Source of the DNA: Kaistia geumhonensis
GTDB lineage: Bacteria; Pseudomonadota; Alphaproteobacteria; Rhizobiales; Kaistiaceae
Direction of reading: 5' to 3'
Assembly: GCF_030815145.1 (NCBI RefSeq)
Contig: NZ_JAUSWJ010000001.1
Span: 2,418,001 to 2,482,000, forward strand
Length of the DNA stretch: 64,000 nt
Below are positions 33,002-41,109 of this stretch, one piece after another. A model generated the notes under the pieces. The model ran no database searches. It was not told the DNA's origin and worked only from the letters and a program-made list of their open reading frames with translations. The stretch's first letter is position 1. Each line of letters starts with the position of its first letter. Position numbers and translations under genes: made by a program.

Positions 33002-33649
33002 TCAGCTCGGCTTGCCGGCGGTCGGCTGCGCGACGTAGCGGAGATAGGGCTTCACCGCGTTCCAGCCGGCCGGGAACTTCTCCTTCGCCGCCTCGTCGGA
33101 GACGGAGGGGACGATGATCACCTCGTCGCCGTTCTTCCAGTCCGCCGGTGTCGCGACCGAGAACTTGGCCGTGAGCTGGAGGCTGTCGATCACGCGCAGG
33201 ATCTCGTCGAAGTTGCGGCCCGTCGAGGCCGGATAGGTCAGCGAGAGCTTGAGCTTCTTGTCCGGTCCGATCACGAACACCGAGCGCACCGTGGTGGTGT
33301 CGGAGGCGTTCGGATGGATCATGCCGTAGAGATTGGCGACGGTCTTGTCGTGGTCGGCGATCAGCGGGAAGTTGAGCGTCGCGCCGGTCGCGTCCTTGAT
33401 ATCGCCGACCCACTTGTCGTGATTGGCGAGCGCGTCGACCGAGAGGCCGAGCAGCTTGACGTTGCGCTTGTCGAATTCCGGCTTCAGCTTGGCCGCGGCG
33501 CCGAGTTCGGTGGTGCAGACCGGGGTGAAGTTCTTCGGATGCGAGAACAGCACGCCCCAGCTGTCGCCGAGCCACTTGTGGAACGAGATGCGGCCTTCGG
33601 TGGTGTCCGCCTCGAAATCCGGAACCACGTCGCCGAGATTGAGTGCCAT
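33002..33649 (-). CDS. Peroxiredoxin, 1-Cys Prx6 type
   Basis: This is a 215-residue thiol peroxidase that reduces hydrogen peroxide and organic hydroperoxides. The peroxidatic Cys45 is in FTPVCTTELG, with the Thr and later Arg (TVRSVFVI) of the active site. The long C-terminal domain (NGDEVIIVPSVSDEAAKEKFPAGW) marks the 1-Cys Prx6 (AhpC2-like) subfamily, which needs an external reductant. It has its own promoter at 33708-33735 and a terminator, so it is monocistronic. No OxyR gene is adjacent. Confidence 0.92.
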   Translation of the reverse strand: MALNLGDVVPDFEADTTEGRISFHKWLGDSWGVLFSHPKNFTPVCTTELGAAAKLKPEFDKRNVKLLGLSVDALANHDKWVGDIKDATGATLNFPLIADHDKTVANLYGMIHPNASDTTTVRSVFVIGPDKKLKLSLTYPASTGRNFDEILRVIDSLQLTAKFSVATPADWKNGDEVIIVPSVSDEAAKEKFPAGWNAVKPYLRYVAQPTAGKPS

Positions 33650-33975
33650 TTTCCGTTGCTCCTTGCGTGCCCGGCGGCGAGACCCGCCCCGGCGATCCTT
33701 GGCGCCGATTATCGCGCCGCCATCGGCCCGGTCAATCGCGGTTTATCGGCCCGGTCGAGCATGTCTTGCTCGCGTTTGGGATGTTTCGAGCATGGAATCG
33801 CTGCCTGCGACTCGGATCGCCGCCGCTGATGGAATATTCGTCCGCGGAGCCGCCCTTTGCGTCCGCATGGCGAGGCCACACCGCGCCCTGCCCGCGGCCG
33901 GCCGCAATTGGCTGACAAATCCTTAACGAAGGCGAGTCAGAATGCTCGCGACTGGATGAACGAGGAGGCGCCAGG
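33650..33975. other. Divergent intergenic region, peroxiredoxin/mepA
   Basis: These 326 bases hold no convincing gene. They contain the peroxiredoxin promoter, a 12-bp direct repeat (ATCGGCCCGGTC at 33722 and 33745), and the mepA leader with GAGGAGG. No clear promoter for mepA was found. Confidence 0.5.
33708..33735 (-). promoter_or_regulatory. Sigma-70-type promoter of the peroxiredoxin gene
   Basis: On the minus strand TTGACC (complement of 33730-33735) and GATAAT (complement of 33708-33713) are 16 bp apart, near consensus. The -35 box lies next to one copy of the direct repeat ATCGGCCCGGTC. Transcription would start near 33701, giving a leader of about 50 bases. Confidence 0.6.
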
Positions 33976-35052
33976 ATGGCTGCCGGATCGCCCGCTTCGC
34001 CACGCGTCGCGCCCACCCCTGCGGACCGCTTCCGCCGGCTCGCCGCAACGCTTCTCGCCGCGGCGCTGCTGCCGCTCCCGGCCGGGGTCGCACGCGCCGC
34101 CGACGGTCTCGACACCACGCCGGCCAAGGTCCTGTTCAGCCGCATGAACACGCCTCTTCCCATGGAGGCGCGCTCGATCGGCTCCTATGCCAAGGGCTGC
34201 CTCGCCGGCGCGGTGGCGCTGCCGGTGAACGGGCCGGACTGGCAGGCGATGCGCCTGTCGCGCAACCGCAACTGGGGCACGCCCGAGCTGGTGAGCTTCA
34301 CCGAGCGGCTCGCGTCGGATTCGAAGCGGCTCGACGGCTGGCCGGGGCTTCTCGTCGGCGACATGGGCCAGCCGCGCGGCGGTCCCGCCCTCACCGGTCA
34401 TGCCAGCCACCAGATCGGCCTCGATGTCGACATCTGGCTGACGCCGATGCCGAAGAAGACGCTTTCCTATGACGAGCGCGAGACCATGGTCCCCAAGGAG
34501 ATGGTCAACCAGAAGGCGCGCGTCATCAACGCCGCCAACTGGACCAGCGGCCAGTTCAAGCTGATCCGCCGCGCCGCGCTCGATCCGTCGGTGGCGCGCA
34601 TCTTCGTCAACGCCGCGATCAAGAAGCAGCTCTGCGTCAGCGCGGGCGCGGATCGCGGCTGGCTCGGCAAGGTGCGTCCCTGGTGGGGCCACACCTTCCA
34701 TTTCCATGTGCGCCTCGACTGCCCCGCCGACATGGCGAGCTGCATTCCGCAGAAGGCGCCGCCGCCCGGCGACGGTTGCGGCCCCGAGCTCGACGCCTGG
34801 CTGCAACCGCCGAAGCCCGTCAAGCCGTCGAAGCCGGTGAAGCCGGCGCCGCCGCCGAAGCCGATCATGCTCTCGGACCTGCCGGCGGCCTGCCGCGAGG
34901 TCCTGCTCGGTGCCCCGCCCGGCGAACGGCCCGACGCCGTGCTGGCGGCGAGCCGGCCGGCCAGCGTGCCGGTTCCACAGGCGGCCGTCGGCGGCCAGGC
35001 GGACGAGATCGAGAACCCGTCCGACCAGATGCCGACCGGCCTCCTGCAATAG
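33976..35052 (+). CDS. mepA: Penicillin-insensitive murein endopeptidase MepA
   Basis: This is a 358-residue periplasmic zinc endopeptidase that cleaves D-Ala-mDAP cross-links in peptidoglycan. Residues 1-42 form a signal peptide with a long basic start and the end ARAADGLDT. Zinc and catalytic residues are H142/H145 and D150/D152 in GHASHQIGLDVDIW, and a second cluster GHTFHFHVRL. A Lys/Pro repeat (KPVKPSKPVKPAPPPKP) near residue 280 leads to an extra C-terminal segment absent from E. coli MepA, perhaps for wall or protein contact. GAGGAGG precedes the start. Confidence 0.9.
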   Translation: MAAGSPASPRVAPTPADRFRRLAATLLAAALLPLPAGVARAADGLDTTPAKVLFSRMNTPLPMEARSIGSYAKGCLAGAVALPVNGPDWQAMRLSRNRNWGTPELVSFTERLASDSKRLDGWPGLLVGDMGQPRGGPALTGHASHQIGLDVDIWLTPMPKKTLSYDERETMVPKEMVNQKARVINAANWTSGQFKLIRRAALDPSVARIFVNAAIKKQLCVSAGADRGWLGKVRPWWGHTFHFHVRLDCPADMASCIPQKAPPPGDGCGPELDAWLQPPKPVKPSKPVKPAPPPKPIMLSDLPAACREVLLGAPPGERPDAVLAASRPASVPVPQAAVGGQADEIENPSDQMPTGLLQ

Positions 35053-35055
35053 CGC

Positions 35056-36186
35056 CTACGCGGCGCTCTTCGCGGGATCGGCAACCCTCGCCGCCGCCCA
35101 GTGGCGCATGGTCGGCAGGCTGCGGTCATATTGCGGCACCAGCTTCAGGCTGGCGCCGAGTTCGGCCGCCGCGCGCCAGGGCCAGCGCGGATCGGCGAGG
35201 ATCGCCCGGCCGAGCGCCACCATGTCGGCCCGGCCCCCGGCGACGATCGCCTCAGCCTCGGCCGGCGTGGTGATGAGACCGACGGCGCGCGTCGGGATGC
35301 CGGCGCCGTGCTGGATCGCCTCGGCGAGATGCGTCTGGTAGAGCGGCCCGGCCGGAATGCGGGCATTGTGCACATTGCCGCCGGACGAGGCGCAGATATA
35401 GACGACGCCCGCCGCCTTCAGCGCGCGCGCCACCTCGACCGCCTCGTCGATGCCGAAGCCGCCCTCGACCCATTCCGTCGCCGAGAGCCGCGCGCCGACG
35501 AAGACATGATCTGGCAGCGCCGCGCGCACCGCCTTGGCGATGGTCACGATCAGCCGCATGCGATTCTCCAGCGAGCCGCCCCAGCGGTCGGTGCGCTTGT
35601 TGGAGAGCGGCGACAGGAACTGGTGCAGCAGATAGCCATGCGCGCCATGCAGCTCGACGAAGTCGAAGCCGGCGCGGGCGGCGCGCTGCGCGGCCTGGAC
35701 GAAGGCTCCGATGGTTCGCTCGATCCCGGCCTCGTCGAGCGCCTCGGGCACCGGATACCCGTCTGCGAAGGCGATCGCCGAGGGTCCGACGACATGCCAG
35801 GGATCGTCGCCCGGCCTCAACGGGCCGCCGCCCTCGAAGGGACGCTCGGTCGAGGCCTTGCGGCCGGCATGGCCGAGCTGGATGCCGAACAGCGTCGTCT
35901 CCGGCGCGAAGCGCCGCGCCGCCGTCAGCGCGCGCTCGGCCGCCGCCTCGTTGGCGTCGGAATAGAGGCCGAGGCAGCCATGCGAGATGCGGCCGCGCCG
36001 CTCGACGCCGGTGGCCTCGATCGTGACCATGGCGGCGCCGGAAATGCCGAGCGAGGTCCAGTGATGGAGATGCCAGTCGGTCGCCGAGCCGTCATCGGCG
36101 GAATACATGCACATCGGCGCGACGGCGATGCGGTTGGCGAGCGTGTGGGATCCGAGCGCAAGGGGCGTGAACAGCGCGGGCGCCAT
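35056..36186 (-). CDS. NADH:flavin oxidoreductase, YqjM-type old yellow enzyme
   Basis: This is a 376-residue FMN-dependent ene-reductase. The TIM barrel begins PLALGSHTLANRIAVAPMCMYS, where the Cys of APMCMY is the thermophilic-like OYE redox-tuning cysteine. HGAHGYLLHQFLSPLSNKRTDRWGGSLENR carries the substrate-binding His pair and FMN ligands. The C-terminus is VALGRAILADPRWPWRAA. It probably reduces activated C=C bonds of electrophiles. The ATG at 36186 has GAAAGG upstream. It ends 4 bp from the mepA stop. Confidence 0.92.
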   Translation of the reverse strand: MAPALFTPLALGSHTLANRIAVAPMCMYSADDGSATDWHLHHWTSLGISGAAMVTIEATGVERRGRISHGCLGLYSDANEAAAERALTAARRFAPETTLFGIQLGHAGRKASTERPFEGGGPLRPGDDPWHVVGPSAIAFADGYPVPEALDEAGIERTIGAFVQAAQRAARAGFDFVELHGAHGYLLHQFLSPLSNKRTDRWGGSLENRMRLIVTIAKAVRAALPDHVFVGARLSATEWVEGGFGIDEAVEVARALKAAGVVYICASSGGNVHNARIPAGPLYQTHLAEAIQHGAGIPTRAVGLITTPAEAEAIVAGGRADMVALGRAILADPRWPWRAAAELGASLKLVPQYDRSLPTMRHWAAARVADPAKSAA

Positions 36187-36284
36187 GGAATGACCTTTCG
36201 GAGGGAAGGTGGGAGGACTGGCCGGTGGCGGGCAGATAGGCAGCGCGGGCGCGTTCGGGAAGCCCCGCGGACCGCGCCTATCGA

Positions 36285-36935
36285 TCACGCCCCGTTGATG
36301 CGCCACCAGCCCGCAATGGCGTGACGCGGCCTGTGCGCGGGCAGGACCTCGTGCGGGATTTCCTCCGACAGCATCAGCACCACGCGCCCCGCCTTCGGCA
36401 GCACGGTCGCGGCCGGCTCGCCCTGGTCGTCGGGCGAACGCCAGAGCCGCAGCGCGCCGCCGTCCGCCTCGCCCCAGTCGGCATCGAGATAGGTGACGAA
36501 GGAAACGACGCGGTTTTTCGCGCCGTGCAGGCGGTCGAGATGGCGACCATAGAAGCCGCCGACCGGGTAGGCGATGGTGTTGCACTCGAAATCGAACAGG
36601 CCGAGGAAGAGGCGGCGATTGATGAGGAGGCGAAGCTCCTCGGCGAGCACCAGCAACCGCTGTTCGGCCTCGGTGCCACCGTCCATCCAGCGGATCGCGG
36701 CGCGGCGAATCTCTCCGTCGCGCCGGAAGGCCTCGTCGCGGCCGACGCCGGCGACCGCGAGGCGGCCGGCCGCGATATGGCCCTCGAGCTCGGCGGCAAG
36801 GGCGGACACGAGCTCCGCCGGAACGATGTCGTCGGCCATGGCGAAGCCCTCGTCTGCGAGGCGCTCGACCAGCGCCTCGAGGGCGGGGCGGCTATCGACC
36901 GCCGCCGCTTCGCCGGAAGCCGACGGCGCGCTCAC
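36285..36935 (-). CDS. 2-oxoglutarate/Fe(II)-dependent oxygenase (prolyl 4-hydroxylase-like)
   Basis: This is a 216-residue dioxygenase. The iron site is the HxD in [13 protein letters not shown] together with the distal histidine in [24 protein letters not shown], whose Arg would bind 2-oxoglutarate. The fold matches the 2OG-FeII_Oxy_3/SM-20 group, which hydroxylates protein side chains. The best start is GTG 36935, which overlaps the msrA stop (GTGA), so the two are translationally coupled. This association suggests a protein-damage role. Confidence 0.82.
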   Translation of the reverse strand: MSAPSASGEAAAVDSRPALEALVERLADEGFAMADDIVPAELVSALAAELEGHIAAGRLAVAGVGRDEAFRRDGEIRRAAIRWMDGGTEAEQRLLVLAEELRLLINRRLFLGLFDFECNTIAYPVGGFYGRHLDRLHGAKNRVVSFVTYLDADWGEADGGALRLWRSPDDQGEPAATVLPKAGRVVLMLSEEIPHEVLPAHRPRHAIAGWWRINGA

Positions 36936-37597
36936 GCCGCGGCCACGCCGGTGCCGACCGGGCAGGCGACGCCCGTCCCGCCGAGGCCGCAATAGCCGCC
37001 CGGATTCTTGGCGAGATACTGCTGGTGGTAATCCTCGGCGAAATAGAACGGGCCGCGCTCGGCGATCTCCGTCGTGATCGCGCCATAGCCCTTCCTGGCG
37101 AGTTCGGGCGCGTAGGCGTCGCGCACCCGCTCCGCCACCGCCCGCTCGGCCTCGTCGGCGACATAGATGCCGGAGCGATACTGCGTGCCGACATCGTTGC
37201 CCTGACGCATGCCCTGCGTCGGGTCGTGGCTCTCGAAGAAGAGCTTCACCAGCGCTTCGTAGGAGATCACCGCGGGGTCATAGGCGACGAGCACGACCTC
37301 GTTGTGGCCGGTGCGGCCGCTGCACACTTCCTCATAGGTCGGGTTCGGCGTTTCGCCGGCCGCATAGCCGACGGCCGTGGCAAAGACGCCGGGCGCCTTC
37401 CAGAACGCCCGCTCGGCGCCCCAGAAGCAGCCGAGGCCGAACACCGCCGTGCGGATGCCCTCCGGATAGGGGCCGGCGATCGGCCGGCCGTTGACGAAAT
37501 GGCGGCCGGGCGTGGTGATCGGCTCGGCGCGGCCGGGAAGGGCCGTTCCGGGCGCGGGCATCGAGGCCTTGCGGGCGAAGAGGTCGAGGAGATTCAT
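36932..37597 (-). CDS. msrA: Peptide methionine sulfoxide reductase MsrA
   Basis: This is a 221-residue enzyme that reduces methionine-S-sulfoxide in proteins. The catalytic Cys57 is in [17 protein letters not shown]. The recycling cysteines are in the C-terminal [16 protein letters not shown], and [21 protein letters not shown] is also conserved. An N-terminal extension of about 45 residues is typical of the alphaproteobacterial type. It is upstream of and coupled by a 4-bp overlap to the 2OG-Fe oxygenase gene. Confidence 0.94.
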   Translation of the reverse strand: MNLLDLFARKASMPAPGTALPGRAEPITTPGRHFVNGRPIAGPYPEGIRTAVFGLGCFWGAERAFWKAPGVFATAVGYAAGETPNPTYEEVCSGRTGHNEVVLVAYDPAVISYEALVKLFFESHDPTQGMRQGNDVGTQYRSGIYVADEAERAVAERVRDAYAPELARKGYGAITTEIAERGPFYFAEDYHQQYLAKNPGGYCGLGGTGVACPVGTGVAAA

Positions 37598-37630
37598 GGC
37601 AGTCTCCCTTGCTGGAGGCGGAGTGAACCG

Positions 37631-37930
37631 TCAAGCCACGGCGCGGAGGCGCGCGGGCCGGGCGGCGAGGATGAGCAGCGCGCCGAGCGCGCCGAAGACG
37701 AGCCATGCCGGCAGCGCCAACACGGCGAGGAAGGGCGAAGTCAGCATCGAGCCGCCGAGCGCGGTCTCGACAGCGGAAAGGCTGGCAGCATCGGCACCGC
37801 GCCAGGCTTCGGCGAGCGGCGTCGTCACCGGCGCCGAGGCGGCGATCGATCGCGTCCCGTCGATGACGAGCGCGATCACCGCGCCGGCGAGCGCGAAGAG
37901 GCCTGCGAGACGGACGAGGAAGCGGACCAT
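37631..37930 (-). CDS. Small two-TM membrane protein of unknown function
   Basis: This is a 99-residue protein with a first membrane helix (MVRFLVRLAGLFALAGAVIALVIDGTRSIAAS), a polar middle containing TTPLAEAW, and a second helix (MLTSPFLAVLALPAWLVFGALGALLILAARP). No enzymatic motif is visible. Proteins of this pattern are widespread in Hyphomicrobiales as unnamed integral membrane proteins. The ATG at 37930 opens the first helix. It lies 33 bp upstream of msrA on the same strand, so co-transcription is possible. Confidence 0.65.
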   Translation of the reverse strand: MVRFLVRLAGLFALAGAVIALVIDGTRSIAASAPVTTPLAEAWRGADAASLSAVETALGGSMLTSPFLAVLALPAWLVFGALGALLILAARPARLRAVA

Positions 37931-38248
37931 GGCGGATGCTCGCGTCGGGAACGGCTCGATCATGACCCGAACCGCCGCGCCGGCCAAGCGGCCGGCCCGG
38001 CCCGCGGGCGAGGATGATCGACGATTGGAGAACCGCGAGCCGCACGGTTCACGTGCGGCCGCCGGAATGACGCAGATATGGTGATCCGCCCTTCGCCGGG
38101 CAAGTCGTGAGCTGCAGCGCGGCAGGCCCGCTACGACGGCCGCCGACCGCTACGCAGCCTGTTGCTGGCTCGTCGCGAGTCCGTGCTTCAAGCGCCGCAG
38201 TCCGCGTCGGTGATGTGCCCAGTCCGTCGCCCCTTGCCCGATGGCCGG
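37931..38248. other. Intergenic region without recognised gene
   Basis: These 318 bases separate the small membrane protein gene from the cyclophilin-like gene. All reading frames here are short or unlike the neighbours in codon use. I see no hairpin with a T-run and no clear promoter. Confidence 0.4.
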
Positions 38249-38755
38249 TTACTGGCGCGGAGAATGTCCATGCGAATTCTCCTTCTGTTCGGCGCGTTCG
38301 ATGCGCAGCTTGTGCTCCCCCCGGATAAGCAGGGGCCGCAGATCGCCGTCGAAATGGCCGAGCCGCACGAGATCGCGGGTGCTCTGATAGCCACCGTGGA
38401 AGAGCGCGAGGTTGCCCCATGGCACGTAGTAGCAGAGGTCTCCGGCCCGCGGCTCGGGGAACGGCCCGCGCGTCAGCTCCCGCAGCTTGCGCGGCAGATG
38501 GGCGATCTTCTCGTTGCCCCCAAAGTCGCTCGCCGTCAGGTCGAGCGGCAGCATGGCGAAGAACTCCCGCGCCGAGGGATTGTCCTCGAGCGTCGCCGTC
38601 ATCGCCGCGCCGGCGAAGGAAAGGCGGATCCTCATTCCGCCCGGCTCCCCAGCGGCACCATCGGTCTCCTGTCTGCCGAAGGCGAGCGTCGGGATCGCAG
38701 CGGCGGCGCAGGCGGCCACCAGCAAGCCGCGGCGGCGAGGATCGATCTGGCTCAT
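38249..38755 (-). CDS. Tat-exported cyclophilin-like protein
   Basis: This is a 168-residue protein. Residues 1-27 form a twin-arginine signal (SQIDPRRRGLLVAACAAAAIPTLAFG). The mature part (MRIRLSFAGAAMTATLEDNPSAREFFAMLPLDLTASDFGGNEKIAHLP, later GDLCYYVPWGNLALFHGG) matches the cyclophilin-like fold family PF18050, described with a cyclophilin-like beta-barrel but no proven prolyl isomerase activity. The start overlaps the stop of the MFS gene by 4 bp (ATGA), so the two are coupled. The last 15 residues are polar and may be a non-conserved tail. Confidence 0.8.
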   Translation of the reverse strand: MSQIDPRRRGLLVAACAAAAIPTLAFGRQETDGAAGEPGGMRIRLSFAGAAMTATLEDNPSAREFFAMLPLDLTASDFGGNEKIAHLPRKLRELTRGPFPEPRAGDLCYYVPWGNLALFHGGYQSTRDLVRLGHFDGDLRPLLIRGEHKLRIERAEQKENSHGHSPRQ

Positions 38756-39945
38756 CGTGAGACTTCCTCCGGAATTGTCGAGGCCGCGGAAGCCGCGAGC
38801 GGAATGGAGGCCAGCAAAAGCACTGCGCCGAAGGCGAAGGTGCTCCACCAGCCAGCCGTGTCGAACAGCAACCCGCCCCCGAAAGCGCCGACGGTAATGG
38901 CGAACTGGATCAGCGCGACCTGCAGCCCGCCGCCAGCCTCCAGGTCGTTCGGGATCGCCCGCGTCATCCATGTGCCCCAGACGACGGGGATCGGCGTCGT
39001 GAAGAGGCCCCAGCCGATCAGCAGGAGGACGGTCGGAACGGGCGCCGAGCCGAGGACGATCAGCAGAACCGCAATCACCGACAGCAGGGCTGGCAAGCCG
39101 ACCATGATGACACCGAGATGCCGTCGCAGGAGGCAGCCGACCAGCGAGGTTCCGGCGAGACCGGCAAGGCCGAGCCCGAACAGCGTCAACGAGAGAGCGT
39201 TCACCCCGAGCCCGGTCACGTCCTGCAGGAAGGGGCGAAGATAGGTGAAAAGCGCGAACTGGCCCATGAAGGCGAGAGTCGTCGCGGCCATGCCGATCGC
39301 AAAGGAACGGCGACTCAGCAGCCGCACCATGCGACGGACCGAGCTCGTCGCCTCGGCCGGCATTCTCGGCAGGACAAGGAATTGCCAGACCATCGCCGCA
39401 AGGCCGATCGGCACCACCATGAAGAACGCGCCGCGCCAGCCGATCAGGCCGCCGAGAAAACTGCCGAGCGGCGCCGCGACGACCGAGGCCAGCGCAGTCC
39501 CGCCCTGCAGCGCCGCCAGGGCTTTCGGCAGGTCGGCGCCCGTGACGAGCCGGGCAAGGATGGCCGTCGACAGCGACCAGAATCCGCCGATCGACACGCC
39601 GATCAGCGCGCGTCCAGACACGAAGACGAGGAAGTTCGGCGCGAATGTGATGGCGAGGCCCGAGATCACCAGCACGCCCGTGTAAAGCAGCACCACCGTT
39701 CGACGTTCGGTCCGGGCGAAGAGCGCATTGCCGAACAGGCTGGTCAGTACCGCGAACAGGCCTGACACTGCGATCGCCTGTCCGGCCTGCCCTTCCGTGA
39801 TGCCGAGATCGCGGGCGATCGGCGTCAGCAGGCTGACCGGCATGAACTCCGATGCGATCAGGACGAATGTGAGCAGCGACAGGCAGGCGACCGCGCTCCA
39901 GGCGGAGGCCACGGATCCGGGGCGCTGTTCGAATGCAAGTGTCAT
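38752..39945 (-). CDS. MFS transporter, sugar efflux/AraJ (DHA1) type
   Basis: This is a 397-residue membrane protein with about 12 hydrophobic segments. LTFVLIASEFMPVSLLTPIARDLGITEGQAGQAIAVSG at the start and SLFGNALFARTERRTVVL after segment 2 are typical of the AraJ/SotB/NepI branch of DHA1 efflux proteins. The ATG at 39945 (MTLAFEQRPG) precedes the first hydrophobic segment; a 31-residue upstream extension lacks a ribosome site. It is coupled to the Tat cyclophilin-like gene downstream and divergent from a LysR gene that probably controls it. The substrate is unknown. Confidence 0.87.
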   Translation of the reverse strand: MTLAFEQRPGSVASAWSAVACLSLLTFVLIASEFMPVSLLTPIARDLGITEGQAGQAIAVSGLFAVLTSLFGNALFARTERRTVVLLYTGVLVISGLAITFAPNFLVFVSGRALIGVSIGGFWSLSTAILARLVTGADLPKALAALQGGTALASVVAAPLGSFLGGLIGWRGAFFMVVPIGLAAMVWQFLVLPRMPAEATSSVRRMVRLLSRRSFAIGMAATTLAFMGQFALFTYLRPFLQDVTGLGVNALSLTLFGLGLAGLAGTSLVGCLLRRHLGVIMVGLPALLSVIAVLLIVLGSAPVPTVLLLIGWGLFTTPIPVVWGTWMTRAIPNDLEAGGGLQVALIQFAITVGAFGGGLLFDTAGWWSTFAFGAVLLLASIPLAASAASTIPEEVSR

Positions 39946-40044
39946 GGATCGACCAGCCGCCACCTTCGCTACGCCCGCTCCCAAGAGCTCCACGGCGCCG
40001 ATGCGCCCTTGGTGCGCATCGATATAGACCGGGGCCATTGTCCT

Positions 40045-40058
40045 GATTAGACGTGTAA
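40045..40058. promoter_or_regulatory. Candidate LysR dyad between MFS and lysR
   Basis: ATTA-GACGTG-TAAT is a short perfect dyad in the 159-bp region between divergent MFS and lysR genes, in the position expected for a LysR site. The arms are only 4 bp, so chance is possible. Confidence 0.3.
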
Positions 40059-40104
40059 TTCACATGCGCTTATCGTCAGCGGATATGAATGAGGGGGGTG
40101 ACGG

Positions 40105-41013
40105 GTGAGGCGCGAGGATCTGACCGACCTGATATGGTTCCTCGCGGTCGCCGAGGAGCGGAGCTTCACACGGGCGGCGGCACGACTCCGGACGTCGCAA
40201 TCGACGCTGAGCCACACGATCAAGCAACTCGAGGCGCGGCTCGGCCTCCGCCTTTTGACGCGGACCACGCGCAGCGTCGCCCCGACCGAAGCCGGAGAGC
40301 GGCTGTTGGCCAGCCTCGGCCCCCATCTCGCCGGCATCGAGGAAGACCTCGCCAGCCTGATGGCGCTGCGGGATCGGCCGTCCGGCACGGTCCGGATCAG
40401 TGTCTCCGACCATGCGTTCGAGACCGTGCTGTGGCCGCGGCTGCAGCCCGTCCTCGCGAGCTATCCCGATATCCGCCTGGAATTCAGCATCGACAATGCG
40501 CTGCGCAACATCGTCGAGGAGCGCTTCGATGCAGGCGTCCGGCTGGGCGAGAGCCTCGACAAGGACATGATCGCGGTCCGCGCCTCCCAGGACTGGCGGC
40601 TCGTCGCTGTCGCGGCGCCAGCCTATTTCGCGACGCGCCCTCGCCCACGGGTGCCGCAGGACCTCGTCCAGCACAACTGCATCAACCACCGCCAAGGCCG
40701 CAGCGGCGGCCTCTATGCCTGGGAGTTCGAGAAGGACGGACGCGAGCTGCGGGTCCGGGTCGAGGGGCAGTTGGTCCTCAGTTCGTCCCTGCCGATGGTC
40801 GATGCCGCCCTCGCCGGCTTCGGCATCGCCTATGTCCCCGAAGACCTCGTCGCCGGCCATGTCGCGGCAGGTCGGCTGGTTCAGGTTCTCGATGACTGGT
40901 CACCTGTCTTCCCGGGCTACTTCCTTTACTATCCGAGCCGCCGCCAGCTCTCGCCGGCGATGACCATCGTCGTCGATGCCCTGCGCGTGAAAGCCGGCTC
41001 ACAGGCACCGTGA
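40105..41013 (+). CDS. LysR family transcriptional regulator
   Basis: This is a 302-residue LysR protein of the CrgA/DsdC-like group. Its HTH is MRREDLTDLIWFLAVAEERSFTRAAARLRTSQSTLSHTIKQLE and its effector domain starts near residue 92 (GTVRISVSDHAFETVLWPRL). The start is GTG at 40105, preceded by GAGGGGGG. It is divergent from the MFS/cyclophilin-like pair. Members of this subgroup often control a neighbouring efflux or oxidoreductase gene. Confidence 0.88.
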   Translation: MRREDLTDLIWFLAVAEERSFTRAAARLRTSQSTLSHTIKQLEARLGLRLLTRTTRSVAPTEAGERLLASLGPHLAGIEEDLASLMALRDRPSGTVRISVSDHAFETVLWPRLQPVLASYPDIRLEFSIDNALRNIVEERFDAGVRLGESLDKDMIAVRASQDWRLVAVAAPAYFATRPRPRVPQDLVQHNCINHRQGRSGGLYAWEFEKDGRELRVRVEGQLVLSSSLPMVDAALAGFGIAYVPEDLVAGHVAAGRLVQVLDDWSPVFPGYFLYYPSRRQLSPAMTIVVDALRVKAGSQAP

Positions 41014-41109
41014 TGGATCGCAGGCGCAAGGCCAGCCGCATGCCCGGGTTGTTCCGCCATGAACAGGTCGCCGGCCGGGGCGAAGACAGTCTCTCCCGGC
41101 GAAACGATC

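Noticed and set aside
34800-34870. Tandem repeat suggestive of a repeat element
   Set aside because: It is the coding sequence for the Lys/Pro linker of MepA, a protein-level repeat.
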